The notes under the pieces were generated by a model. It saw only the letters and a program-made list of their open reading frames with translations. It was not told the DNA's origin and did not search any database. A stretch of 10,136 nt of DNA from the NCBI GenBank assembly GCA_002415895.1, contig DIAV01000175.1, positions 4,460-14,595 of the forward strand, in the 5' to 3' direction. Positions 1 through 7,243 of the stretch are shown here, piece by piece. Every line of letters begins with the position of its first letter. Position 1 is the stretch's first letter. Origin of the DNA: Anaerolineales bacterium UBA5069 (GTDB lineage: Bacteria; Chloroflexota; Anaerolineae; Caldilineales; Caldilineaceae). Both the position numbers and the translations under genes were made by a program.

Positions 1-1076
1 AAGGCCAGCGGCGCGGCCCACAGCGCCACCTGCCGCCGCGCCTGGCCGCCGCGCACCATGGCCACAATTCCGCTTGTGGCAAGCAACAGCAGCGGCAGCG
101 GCGTCTTTACGCCAATTGCCACGGGGAAGTAACTCCACCAGCCTGTGCCCACCTGCCCCAGCAGAAAGTTGGGTTTCACACCGCTCTGCTCCAGCAGTCC
201 GGTTAGCGTGCCCCACAGGTGCGTCCAATAAAAGGGTGCGGGCAGCGGCACGGTGACGCCGCCCAGCGTGGCAGGGCCAAAATCAAAACGGTAGAGGCCC
301 CACAGAAAGGCCAGCGCCGCCGCACCCATGCCCAAAAGCACAAGCGCGCGTGCGCCAACGCTGCGGCGCGGCCCCGCTTCCGCCTGTGGGTTGGGATGCA
401 GAAGCAGCACGAAAAGCACAATCGGCCAGATGAGCAAACCGTTATATTTGGCGCCCATCGCCGCGCCCGCCGCCAGCCCGGCCCACAACACATGAATCGC
501 GGCGCCCCCTTCCAGCCACGCCCACAGCCGCCACAGCGCCAGCAGCAGGAAGAGGGTAACCCCCATGTCCGTAGTAATCACGCGTGCGTTGGCAATCAGG
601 TTTGGGTCCAGCGCGGCCAGCCAGAGCGCGAGCAGCGCGCCCCAAACGCCAAAGAGCCGCCGCCCCCAGAGGAAGACGACGGCCACAGCAAGCAGCCCCA
701 GCACAACGATGGACACGCGCGCACGCACCAGCAGGCGTGGTGCGTCGTTGCCCGCATACCAGAGGAAAACGTCCGAGAAGGCGAAACGGTCGCGCGCTTC
801 CCAGCTTGCGTCAGCCAGCGGCAGGTTGATGCTCGTGTCGCGCGCCAGCGGCAGCGCTGCCAGCAGCCCCACCAGCGGCGGGTGTGTGGTGGCAAGGCGA
901 AAGTCGCCCGTCTTGAGGTAGCTGTAGCCGGCGGCGAGATGATACTGCTCGTCAAACGCTGCCGATTTGCGCGGCGATGCCGCCAGCGCCATGACAGCGA
1001 ACGTTGTCAGCAGTAGAACCAGAAGCAGCCATACCCAAATGGGCGTTTTGCGCGCGGTTGTGGATGAAGGCGTCAC
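1..1076 (-). CDS. GT39/PMT_2-like membrane glycosyltransferase, C-terminus cut by window edge
   Basis: An unbroken frame of 358 codons reads from a GTG at 1076 to the window edge. I translated it by hand from the reverse complement. The first residues (MTPSSTTARK) are polar and basic and are followed by a transmembrane helix at about 13-33. An Asp-Glu pair at 42-43 (FDEQYH) lies in the first extracytoplasmic loop, where GT-C enzymes keep their catalytic acid. HPPL at 65-68, TTDMG at 168-172, AAGAAMGAKYNG at 202-213 and GWWSYFPVAIGVKTPLPLL at 312-330 are all typical of GT39/PMT_2 proteins, which move a sugar from a polyprenyl-phosphate carrier to a lipid or protein outside the membrane. At least seven hydrophobic segments are visible. 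The GTG overlaps the selB TGA (GTGA), so translation is probably coupled. No good Shine-Dalgarno is seen. Family is clear; acceptor and sugar are unknown. Confidence 0.88.
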   Translation of the reverse strand, partial: MTPSSTTARKTPIWVWLLLVLLLTTFAVMALAASPRKSAAFDEQYHLAAGYSYLKTGDFRLATTHPPLVGLLAALPLARDTSINLPLADASWEARDRFAFSDVFLWYAGNDAPRLLVRARVSIVVLGLLAVAVVFLWGRRLFGVWGALLALWLAALDPNLIANARVITTDMGVTLFLLLALWRLWAWLEGGAAIHVLWAGLAAGAAMGAKYNGLLIWPIVLFVLLLHPNPQAEAGPRRSVGARALVLLGMGAAALAFLWGLYRFDFGPATLGGVTVPLPAPFYWTHLWGTLTGLLEQSGVKPNFLLGQVGTGWWSYFPVAIGVKTPLPLLLLATSGIVAMVRGGQARRQVALWAAPLA

Positions 1077-3019
1077 CGCAGCACCCGCAGATCACCTTCG
1101 CGTCGGGTGACGCGCCGCGCGTCCATCTCCTCGAGCAGCGCCTGCGCATACTTGCGGCTTGTGTTCAGCAGGTCGCGCGCTGCGGCCATGGTAATGCTGC
1201 CGTGGGCTGCAATATGGGCGCCAACCTGCGCCGCCATCGCTTCAACATCCTGCGGGCGAAAGAGCACATCGCCACCCAGGCGCACCAGGCGCCCTTGCTC
1301 GAGCAGCATCTCAAAGAGAGGCCCATCGCCGCCCAGCAGCGCCAGCGTCTCGCCGGGGTTCGGCGGCGCGGCGGGTGCAGCGGCAAACGCGGCCAGCGTA
1401 CGCGTGACGGCGGCGGATTGCGCAGCGTTGAGCGCGGGCACGTAGCCGGCGCGCCATATCAGCGCGTCACTGCCTTCAATCAAACCCGCCTGGGTGGCAT
1501 GGGTTAGCAGTGCATTGAGCAGGCGCGGGGTGAGCGAAACATCACCTGCCACAACTTGCAGGCGGCTGCGCACCTCACTGCGCGGCATACCTGCGCGCAG
1601 TGGATTTTGCGCGTGGAAGTTCTCAACCATCTGCATCAGCGCCGCCGCAAAGCGATGCCACGTGTCCAGCGCCAACAGCACCTGCTCGCCACCGGCCTGC
1701 AGGCGCAGCACTGCACCTTGTGCTTCCAACTGCGCCAGCACCTCATCCGCAGCCGCGTCATCAAGACTCGCCTGCTCTTTCACCTGCCTGGGCGTGGCAA
1801 AGGGTGCGCGGATGAGCGCATCGAGCACCAATTCATCAGGCGCGCCGCGCACCAACGCCGCCAACCGTGTGAGCACGGCGGCATCGTGCCGTCGCCAGCG
1901 GCGGCCGGGTTGCGCATTCACAACCACGCCGCCCCCCAGTGTAGCGCTGGGCGAAGGCGTGCGCAGGATGAAATGATCGCCAGCCACCACAACCGCTGGG
2001 CGCTCAAGGCGCAGTTGCACCCAGCCCACGCCGCCCGGCGCGATGGCTTCGGCACCCAGCACGCGCGCACGCGCCGGAATCTCGCTCGCCCCCGTAAAGA
2101 AATCAACGCGCGCATTGTGCTTAAGGGGACCGTGCGCATCGGCCAGCAAACGCACCTGCGCATCCAGCAGCAGTGTGGGCTGCAGTGACCCCGGGCGCGC
2201 AACGACATCGCCACGCTGCACTTCTGCCGCGTCAACCCCACCCAGATTAATGGCAAGGCGGCTGCCCGGCTGCCCCTCACTCACGCTCTGCTTGTGCGTT
2301 TGCAGGCCACGCACACGTGCCGGCAACCCGCTCGGCAACAGTACCACGCTGTCGCCCACAGCCAGCGTGCCGTCGAGCAGGGTGCCGGTGACGATGGTGC
2401 CGAAGCCACTGAGCGTAAAGGCGCGGTCAATGCCCAGGCGCGGGCGCGCACGGTCGCGGCGCGCGGGCATCTGCGCAAGGCGTGCAGCCAGTGTCGCACG
2501 CAGCGCATCCAGACCCGCGCCGGTGGCTGCGCTCACGCGTACAATCGGTGCACCGGCAAGGCGCGTGCCTTCCACCAACTCGGCAACGTCCAGCTCCACC
2601 AGGTCCAGCCACGTCGGATCATCGACCAGATCGATTTTTGTGAGCACAACCACACCAGTGGGCACGGCAAGGAGGTCGATGATTGCCAGGTGCTCGCGCG
2701 TCTGGGGCATGACGCCCTCATCTGCCGCAATCACGAGCAGCACGAGGTCAATGCCGCCAACGCCGGCGAGCATGTTCTTGATGAAATCAAGATGGCCGGG
2801 CACGTCGACAATGCCCACCATCTCCGGCGCGGCCTGCGCATCGGGTATGGCGGACGCGCCGAAATCAGCACCAGGCAGTTCCATCCAGGCAAAGCCCAAA
2901 TCGATGGTCATGCCGCGCTGCTTTTCTTCCTTGAGCCTGTCGGGATCAATCCCGCTCAGCGCACGCACCAGGGTGGATTTGCCGTGGTCAACGTGGCCTG
3001 CCGTGCCAATGACACGCAT
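1073..3019 (-). CDS. selB: Selenocysteine-specific translation elongation factor SelB
   Basis: SelB carries Sec-tRNA(Sec) to the ribosome at UGA codons marked by a SECIS hairpin. The 648-residue reading has the full G domain: GHVDHGKS (8-15, P-loop), RGMTIDLGF (35-43, switch I), DVPGH (72-76) and TKID (127-130). EF-Tu-like barrels II and III follow, then a long winged-helix C-terminal region that ends in the SelB-typical RDLLNTSRKYAQALLEEMD and REGDLRVLR. That tail separates it from EF-Tu and IF2. The start at 3019 gives MRVIGTAGHVDHGK, the usual SelB beginning. An in-frame ATG at 3028 adds three residues, and an upstream reading to 3127 runs through intergenic repeat. No clear Shine-Dalgarno supports any of these starts. 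An insertion of about 19 residues (49-67, Ala/Pro-rich) lies between switch I and DVPGH. No selA, selD or selC is in the window. Length fits the family (about 610-650). Confidence 0.95.
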   Translation of the reverse strand: MRVIGTAGHVDHGKSTLVRALSGIDPDRLKEEKQRGMTIDLGFAWMELPGADFGASAIPDAQAAPEMVGIVDVPGHLDFIKNMLAGVGGIDLVLLVIAADEGVMPQTREHLAIIDLLAVPTGVVVLTKIDLVDDPTWLDLVELDVAELVEGTRLAGAPIVRVSAATGAGLDALRATLAARLAQMPARRDRARPRLGIDRAFTLSGFGTIVTGTLLDGTLAVGDSVVLLPSGLPARVRGLQTHKQSVSEGQPGSRLAINLGGVDAAEVQRGDVVARPGSLQPTLLLDAQVRLLADAHGPLKHNARVDFFTGASEIPARARVLGAEAIAPGGVGWVQLRLERPAVVVAGDHFILRTPSPSATLGGGVVVNAQPGRRWRRHDAAVLTRLAALVRGAPDELVLDALIRAPFATPRQVKEQASLDDAAADEVLAQLEAQGAVLRLQAGGEQVLLALDTWHRFAAALMQMVENFHAQNPLRAGMPRSEVRSRLQVVAGDVSLTPRLLNALLTHATQAGLIEGSDALIWRAGYVPALNAAQSAAVTRTLAAFAAAPAAPPNPGETLALLGGDGPLFEMLLEQGRLVRLGGDVLFRPQDVEAMAAQVGAHIAAHGSITMAAARDLLNTSRKYAQALLEEMDARRVTRREGDLRVLR

Positions 3020-3079
3020 TAGTTGCATTCGTGGACGTGGGTTGGGGCAGCACAATTTGGCGTAGTGAAAGCCACAACG

Positions 3080-3189
3080 CAACGCAAGAACATGAAAGAG
3101 GCAAGGAAATGCACAGGACGGCAACAAGGCGCACCCTGTGCCCTTGCTTTTCCTCTGCGCTGCTTTGCGTCCTTCGTGCCCTTGCGTTG
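3080..3189. repeat. Nested palindromic intergenic element between coiled-coil gene and selB
   Basis: The outer arms are CAACGCAAG (3080-3088) and CTTGCGTTG (3181-3189), a perfect 9-bp match. The inner arms are GCAAGG plus GCACAGG (3101-3106, 3111-3117) against CCTGTGC plus CCTTGC (3135-3147). That is 13 bp with a 4-nt bulge and a 17-nt loop. The right half (about 3151-3200) has loosely repeated TTTGCGT / CTTCGTG / TTGCGTT words, like the 'CTTTGCGTCCTTTGCG' type intergenic repeats I recall from Chloroflexota and other environmental genomes. The left half reads as a degenerate inverted copy. On the minus strand the inner hairpin is followed by CTCTTTCATGTTCTT, so it could end transcription of the coiled-coil gene before selB. 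Pairing is directly visible; the family name and role are inference. Confidence 0.5.
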
Positions 3190-3209
3190 AGATGTTGTTT
3201 TCAGAGCGT

Positions 3210-4529
3210 TCAGGACTTGCCGTTGGGCCCGTTGGGTGCGGGCGGTTCGCCCGTCATAATGCCAGGCGTGCGCCGCGCCGCTGTTTGTGTCGCAAAGAGT
3301 TCGGTGTTGCGCCGCTGGCGCTGCCACTCTTCTTCCATTGTTTTCAGCTTGTCGTCGCGCTCGCGCACAGACTTCTGCATGCCTTCCAGCCACGCCTGCG
3401 CGTTGGTCAGGAAGTAGCTGCTGTAGCTCTCCTGCAGCTTCCAAATGTGCTGCAACATCGCCTCGTGCACCTTGAGGTCGTGCGTCATCGTGGGGAAGCG
3501 TTCCATCAGCTCGCGGTTGGCCTTATCCTGCTCCGACCAGAGGTGCTCCTGGCGCAGTTCCCCCTTGCGCCGCTTCTTCTCGTAATCCTCGCGGAACTCG
3601 TCCATCTCGCGGCGAATGCGCTCCTCAGCAAGGCGCTGCAACTCCTGCACCTGGCTCTGCTCGCGCATCACCATGTCCTTGAAGTCCTGCATCTCGTTGA
3701 CGGCGCGCCGGCTGATTTCAATCTGCTGCGCATAGGTCTGCATGCGCTCGTTGCCCTGCTGCACAAGCGTCTTCTGCTCGTTGATCTGCTCCTGCCAGCG
3801 GGTGATGACCTGCTCGCGATCAACCAGCGTAACGCGCACCTTTTCCATGAAGGCCGTACTCTCGGCGCGCTGCTGTTCAATCAACGCCGGCCACTTCTCT
3901 ACATTGGCCAGCCCCTTGCGCAGTGTCTCCTCCAGCACTGGCAGGCGCCCGCCCAGCGCCTCCGTGCGCTTGAAGAGTTCCACGGTCTCCTGCTGCAACT
4001 GCGCAATGCGCTTGGTGTCGCTTGTGCGCTGCTCGGAGAGGAAAGGAATCTGCCGCGTGCGCTCTTCAATCTCTTTGGCAAGGCCGCCCAATTGGTTGCG
4101 CACGCCCATTATCAGCTCGGAGAGGCGCACGTCTTCCACGGCGCGCGTCTCGATCGCTTCTTCAAGGCGCGCAATGCGCGGCAGCTCACGCCGCACCTCG
4201 CTCACTTCGCGGCTGGCAATTTCGCGGTCCGCCATGCGCGTGCGCTCGAATTCGCGCTGCAAGGTTGTGCGTGCTTCGGTGTCACGATCAACCAGCGCGG
4301 TCAGTTCCACTTTGGTGTTGTTGATCGCGGTTTCAACCTGCGCAAAGCGCGAGAGACCTGCCTGCGTTTGCGCCAATCGCCCTTCCAACTCCTGAATGCG
4401 GCGCGCCATTTCGATGTTGTCGGCCGACTGACTTTCAATGCGCTGCTGCAAGCGCGCAATTTCGGCGCGATCGCGGCGGTGCTCTTCATCCAGCCAGTTC
4501 ACCATCTGCGCGAGTTGTGCAATGTCCAT
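3210..4529 (-). CDS. Long coiled-coil protein of unknown function (439 aa)
   Basis: I do not recognise a named family. The protein is almost entirely charged, heptad-like helix from about residue 5 to 400 (for example ARRIQELEGRLAQTQ and FLSEQRTSDTKRIAQLQQE), rich in Glu, Arg and Gln, with no signal peptide, membrane helix, Walker motif or Cys/His cluster. A less coiled stretch near 345-385, with aromatic residues (WKLQESYSSYFL), may be a small folded cap or hairpin. The last 30 residues (TPGIMTGEPPAPNGPNGKS) are Pro/Gly-rich and probably disordered. The start at 4529 is supported by a G-rich stretch (GGGTGGGTAGGC) just upstream and by an extended -10 promoter at 4613-4621. Likely roles by analogy are scaffold, cell-division or chromosome-associated, as with other long bacterial coiled coils, but nothing in the sequence decides this. 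selB follows 190 bases downstream on the same strand. Confidence 0.85.
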   Translation of the reverse strand: MDIAQLAQMVNWLDEEHRRDRAEIARLQQRIESQSADNIEMARRIQELEGRLAQTQAGLSRFAQVETAINNTKVELTALVDRDTEARTTLQREFERTRMADREIASREVSEVRRELPRIARLEEAIETRAVEDVRLSELIMGVRNQLGGLAKEIEERTRQIPFLSEQRTSDTKRIAQLQQETVELFKRTEALGGRLPVLEETLRKGLANVEKWPALIEQQRAESTAFMEKVRVTLVDREQVITRWQEQINEQKTLVQQGNERMQTYAQQIEISRRAVNEMQDFKDMVMREQSQVQELQRLAEERIRREMDEFREDYEKKRRKGELRQEHLWSEQDKANRELMERFPTMTHDLKVHEAMLQHIWKLQESYSSYFLTNAQAWLEGMQKSVRERDDKLKTMEEEWQRQRRNTELFATQTAARRTPGIMTGEPPAPNGPNGKS

Positions 4530-4612
4530 GCCTACCCACCCTAACTTGCGTAACCTGTCAGCTCACCGTCTACCCACGCCTGCGCCTGCCGCTGCGTGGA
4601 ACTTTCGTGCCG

Positions 4613-4621
4613 ATTATACCA
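4613..4621 (-). promoter_or_regulatory. Extended -10 promoter for the coiled-coil gene
   Basis: On the minus strand the sequence reads TGGTATAAT, a perfect -10 hexamer with the TGn extension. No good -35 hexamer sits 16-18 bases upstream, which is usual for extended -10 promoters. Transcription would start near 4606, leaving a leader of about 75 nt before the ATG at 4529. Confidence 0.6.
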
Positions 4622-4650
4622 TTTGGAGTATGCATTGCGCGAAGCGGCTT

Positions 4651-4700
4651 GGGAGCGGGGTGTCGGGAGGCGGATGCTCCCAGTTGCTGTTTCCGACACC
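4651..4700. repeat. Inverted repeats in the divergent intergenic region
   Basis: Two overlapping inverted repeats are visible. GGTGTCGG (4659-4666) pairs with CCGACACC (4693-4700), 8 bp perfect. GGGAGC (4651-4656) pairs with GCTCCC (4676-4681), 6 bp. They lie between the minus-strand -10 (4613-4621) and the plus-strand -35 (4731-4736), upstream of both promoters. This is a sensible place for a regulator to bind, but no protein is implied by sequence alone. Confidence 0.35.
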
Positions 4701-4730
4701 TCGTTCCCTACTGCCGACAGGCCGCCGCGT

Positions 4731-4759
4731 TTGACCGACGCGTACACCACCGGTACAAT
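4731..4759 (+). promoter_or_regulatory. Sigma70-type promoter for the glycosyltransferase operon
   Basis: TTGACC (4731-4736) and TACAAT (4754-4759) are separated by exactly 17 bases, and each box matches consensus at five of six positions. Expected transcription start is near 4766. This bears on the start of the first glycosyltransferase: the in-frame ATGs at 4596 and 4758 would lie upstream of or inside the promoter, so only 4782 or 4830 can be used from this transcript. Confidence 0.7.
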
Positions 4760-4829
4760 GGCCCAATCCGTGTCGCAAACCATGACTCACGCTTCCCGCA
4801 ATACACCCAACCCCAATTCGAGACGGCGA

Positions 4830-5987
4830 ATGCGCATAGGCGTCGACGCCCGCCTGATGCACCATCATAAGGCAGGCATTAGCAAGTACACCTGGCATTT
4901 GCTCCAGGCCTTCGCAAATCTGAATCTCGACGACGAGTTCATCATCTTCCAGCACAGAGAACAGCGCGAGCCGATTCTGACGCGCGGCAATATGCGGCGC
5001 GCCACCCTTTATGCGCCCGTGCATTCCCGCCTCGAGCAGTACATGCTCCCCCTGGAGCTGCTGCGCTTCCCACTCGATTTGCTGCACACCACCGATTTCA
5101 TTCAGCCGCTCTACGCGCGCGTGCCCACGGTCATCACCGTGCATGACCTTGCCTTCCTCCACTATCCCCATTTTCTCACGGCCAGCAGCGCCGCCTTCTA
5201 CGGGCAGATTGACCGCGCCGTGCGCGCCGCCGACGCTGTGATTGTCCCCAGCGAAAGCACCTTGCACGACCTCGTGGCCATGCTTGGCGTGCCGCGCAGC
5301 AAGATCAACGTCATCTACGAGGCCGCCGCAGAAGTCTTCGTGCCGCTGCCCATTGCAGAGACACGCGCAGCCGTGCAGCGCGAGCATGGCCTGCCTGCCA
5401 GCTATATCCTCTGCGTCGGCACAATTGAGCCGCGCAAAAACATAACCGGCCTGCTCCACGCCTTCGCCCTGTTGCGCTCGCGCTACGGCGCACCCGATAC
5501 TGTGCTGGCGCTGGCAGGTGGCACAGGCTGGCTCTATGACGAGGTGACCGAGACAGTGGCCCGGCTGGGCCTCAAGGATTCCGTGCGCTTTTTGGGCCGC
5601 GTGAGTGACGAAGCGCTGCACAAGCTCTATGTGGGCGCGCGCTGTCACGTCCACCCCGCCCACTATGAAGGCTTCGGTTTGCCGCCGCTGGAGGCCATGG
5701 CCTGTGGCACCCCCACCATTGTCAGCAACGTCAGCAGCCTGCCCGAGGTGGTTCAGGATGCGGCCCTGCTGGTGGATCCTAACAGCCACGAGGAGATCGC
5801 AGTTGCCATGAACCGGCTCCTCACCGACGATGCTCTCCACGCCGAGATGCGCCAGAAGGGGTTGCAGCGCGCACAGTGCTTCAGTTGGTCGCGCGCCGCC
5901 GTCGAAACGCTTGAGGTCTATCACAACGTCCTGGCACAGCGCGCAACTGTCGGCAGAAAAACCGTCTCCGCCACAGAAGAACAATGA
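4830..5987 (+). CDS. GT4-family (GT-B fold) glycosyltransferase
   Basis: This is a retaining GT-B glycosyltransferase, expected to move a sugar from a nucleotide donor to a lipid-linked or glycan acceptor at the inner face of the membrane. From the ATG at 4830 it has 385 residues, normal for GT4. The N-terminal half starts MRIGVDARLM with KAGISKYTWHLL at 14-25 and has VHDLAF at 104-109 and IVPSEST at 138-144. The C-terminal half has the donor-site signatures VGTIEPRKN (196-204) and the EX7E motif HYEGFGLPPLEAM (278-290; E280 and E288), then CGTPTIVSN. This pattern resembles mannosyl- or rhamnosyltransferases of the WbaZ/RfaB type; the actual sugar cannot be told. I chose 4830 because GT4 homology begins there. 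An ATG at 4782 would add 16 low-complexity residues. Neither has a strong Shine-Dalgarno. The stop overlaps the next start as ATGA. Confidence 0.92.
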   Translation: MRIGVDARLMHHHKAGISKYTWHLLQAFANLNLDDEFIIFQHREQREPILTRGNMRRATLYAPVHSRLEQYMLPLELLRFPLDLLHTTDFIQPLYARVPTVITVHDLAFLHYPHFLTASSAAFYGQIDRAVRAADAVIVPSESTLHDLVAMLGVPRSKINVIYEAAAEVFVPLPIAETRAAVQREHGLPASYILCVGTIEPRKNITGLLHAFALLRSRYGAPDTVLALAGGTGWLYDEVTETVARLGLKDSVRFLGRVSDEALHKLYVGARCHVHPAHYEGFGLPPLEAMACGTPTIVSNVSSLPEVVQDAALLVDPNSHEEIAVAMNRLLTDDALHAEMRQKGLQRAQCFSWSRAAVETLEVYHNVLAQRATVGRKTVSATEEQ

Positions 5988-7210
5988 ACCTCCTGCTGCT
6001 GACGCCCCAGCTTCCCTACCCACCCCGCCAGGGAACGGCGATCCGCAATTTCAACCTGATTGATCAATTGGCGCGCCGCCACACCGTGGACCTGCTGACC
6101 TTTCTCGCGCCCGATGAAACCCTGACGGCGGACAATCCGCTACATGCGATCTGCCGCCGTGTGGAAGCGCTGCCGCAGCCCCAGCGCAGCACGCCAGCGC
6201 GCATGCGCGACACGCTCCAATCGGCGCAACCCGACATGGCGCTGCGCCTTGCCGATGCAGAGATGGCGGCACGCGTGCGGCACTTTGCACGCACAGGCGG
6301 TTATGACATTGTGCAGGCCGAAGGCATTGAGATGGCGCATTATGGCCTTGTAGCCACTGCCGATGGCCGCGCGGCCTTTGTCTTTGATGACCATAACTGC
6401 GAATATGTGATGCAGCGGCGTAACGCATTGACGGACCTGCGCCGCCCTGCACGCTGGCCCGCCGCACTCTACAGCATGGCGCAATGGCAAAAGCTGCGCC
6501 GCTATGAGGCGTGGCTCTGCAAGCGGGCGGATGCTGTGACGGCTGTGAGCCAGGCCGATGCCGATGCCCTGCGCGCGATTGCGCCCCAGGCCTCCATTCA
6601 CGTCGTCTCCAACGGCATTGATCTCGACTATTACACACCTGCAACGCCACAACCCACGCTCAACCCCACACTCGTCTTTACGGGCAAAATGGACTACCGA
6701 CCCAATATTGACGCTGTGCTCTGGTTTGCCCAAAGCGTCCTGCCCATCATCCAGCGCACAACCCCGGAGGCGCACTTTCTGGTGGTGGGGCGCAACCCGC
6801 ACCCGCGCCTGGAGCCGCTGCGCACGCGCCCGGGCGTAACGCTCACAGGCGCAGTCGATGACGTGCGCCCGCTCATTCGCGATGCGGCGGTCTATGTGAT
6901 CCCACTGCGCGTGGGCGGCGGCACACGCTTCAAGGCGCTCGAGGCGATGGCGGCGGCCCGCCCCATTGTGAGCACCAACCTGGGCGTGGAAGGGCTGGGC
7001 GTACGCGATGGCCGCGAGATGCTCCTCGCCGACGATGCCGAAGCCTTCGCCGCCGCCGTGCTCAAGCTGCTTGCCCCCCAAAGTGCACACCTGCGCACGC
7101 AACTGAGCACCCACGCGCGCCGCTTTGTGGAAGACAACTCGGGCTGGGCGCCGATTGTACAGGGCCTGGAAGACCTGTACACTGAACTCAGACAATCAGC
7201 GCCCCACTAA
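5984..7210 (+). CDS. Second GT4-like glycosyltransferase (PEP-CTERM/EpsH-type sugar transferase group)
   Basis: This 408-residue GT-B enzyme starts at the ATGA that overlaps the previous stop, so the two glycosyltransferases are translationally coupled. The N-terminal Rossmann half begins MNLLLLTPQLPYPPRQGTAI with the acceptor-side glycine loop and has FVFDDHNCEY at 132-141. The C-terminal donor half has VFTGKMDYRPNIDAVLWF (231-248), FLVVGRNP (265-272), VYVIPLRVGGGTRFKALEAM (303-322) and RPIVSTNLGVEG (326-337). The VFTGxMDYxPNxDA and GGGTRFKxLEAMA words are what I associate with the sugar transferases found with exosortase/EPS loci (the TIGR03087-like group). No exosortase or PEP-CTERM protein is in the window, so that link is family knowledge only. 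No membrane helix is present, so it should act at the cytoplasmic face. The specific sugar is unknown. Confidence 0.91.
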   Translation: MNLLLLTPQLPYPPRQGTAIRNFNLIDQLARRHTVDLLTFLAPDETLTADNPLHAICRRVEALPQPQRSTPARMRDTLQSAQPDMALRLADAEMAARVRHFARTGGYDIVQAEGIEMAHYGLVATADGRAAFVFDDHNCEYVMQRRNALTDLRRPARWPAALYSMAQWQKLRRYEAWLCKRADAVTAVSQADADALRAIAPQASIHVVSNGIDLDYYTPATPQPTLNPTLVFTGKMDYRPNIDAVLWFAQSVLPIIQRTTPEAHFLVVGRNPHPRLEPLRTRPGVTLTGAVDDVRPLIRDAAVYVIPLRVGGGTRFKALEAMAAARPIVSTNLGVEGLGVRDGREMLLADDAEAFAAAVLKLLAPQSAHLRTQLSTHARRFVEDNSGWAPIVQGLEDLYTELRQSAPH

Positions 7211-7231
7211 GCCCATTACGCACACCACGAC

Positions 7232-7236
7232 AGGAG
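7232..7236 (+). promoter_or_regulatory. Ribosome binding site of the oxidoreductase gene
   Basis: AGGAG lies 7 bases before the ATG at 7244 and fixes that start. The 33-base gap after the preceding stop contains no promoter or terminator that I can see, which supports operon membership. Confidence 0.7.
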
Positions 7237-7243
7237 ACGCAGC

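Noticed and set aside
219..1016. Plus-strand open frame (265 codons) opposite the left-edge glycosyltransferase
   Set aside because: The product is Arg/Gln/Pro-rich with no fold signature. The opposite strand gives a textbook GT-C membrane protein with HPPL and DE motifs.
2043..3065. Plus-strand open frame (340 codons) over selB
   Set aside because: It is a Ser/Arg/Pro-rich antisense artefact. selB on the other strand has every GTPase motif.
3020..3209. Possible tRNA-Sec (selC) next to selB
   Set aside because: The palindrome there does not form a cloverleaf: there is no TTCGA-type T loop, no 90-100 nt tRNA-Sec outline and no UCA anticodon in a suitable loop.
3138..4544. Long plus-strand open frame (468 codons) opposite the coiled-coil gene
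   Set aside because: Its Leu/His/Ala-rich translation is the antisense of a charged coiled coil. It has no family motif or ribosome site, while the minus strand has a promoter and a coherent protein.
4596..4829. Longer N-terminus for the first glycosyltransferase
   Set aside because: The added residues contain no recognisable domain, and the -35/-10 promoter at 4731-4759 lies inside that stretch. Only the ATG at 4782 remains a realistic alternative to 4830.
4614..6023. Long minus-strand open frame (469 codons) opposite the first glycosyltransferase
   Set aside because: The plus strand encodes an unmistakable GT4 enzyme. The minus-strand translation is low-complexity Gly/Ala/His-rich with no motif, and arises from high-GC codon bias.
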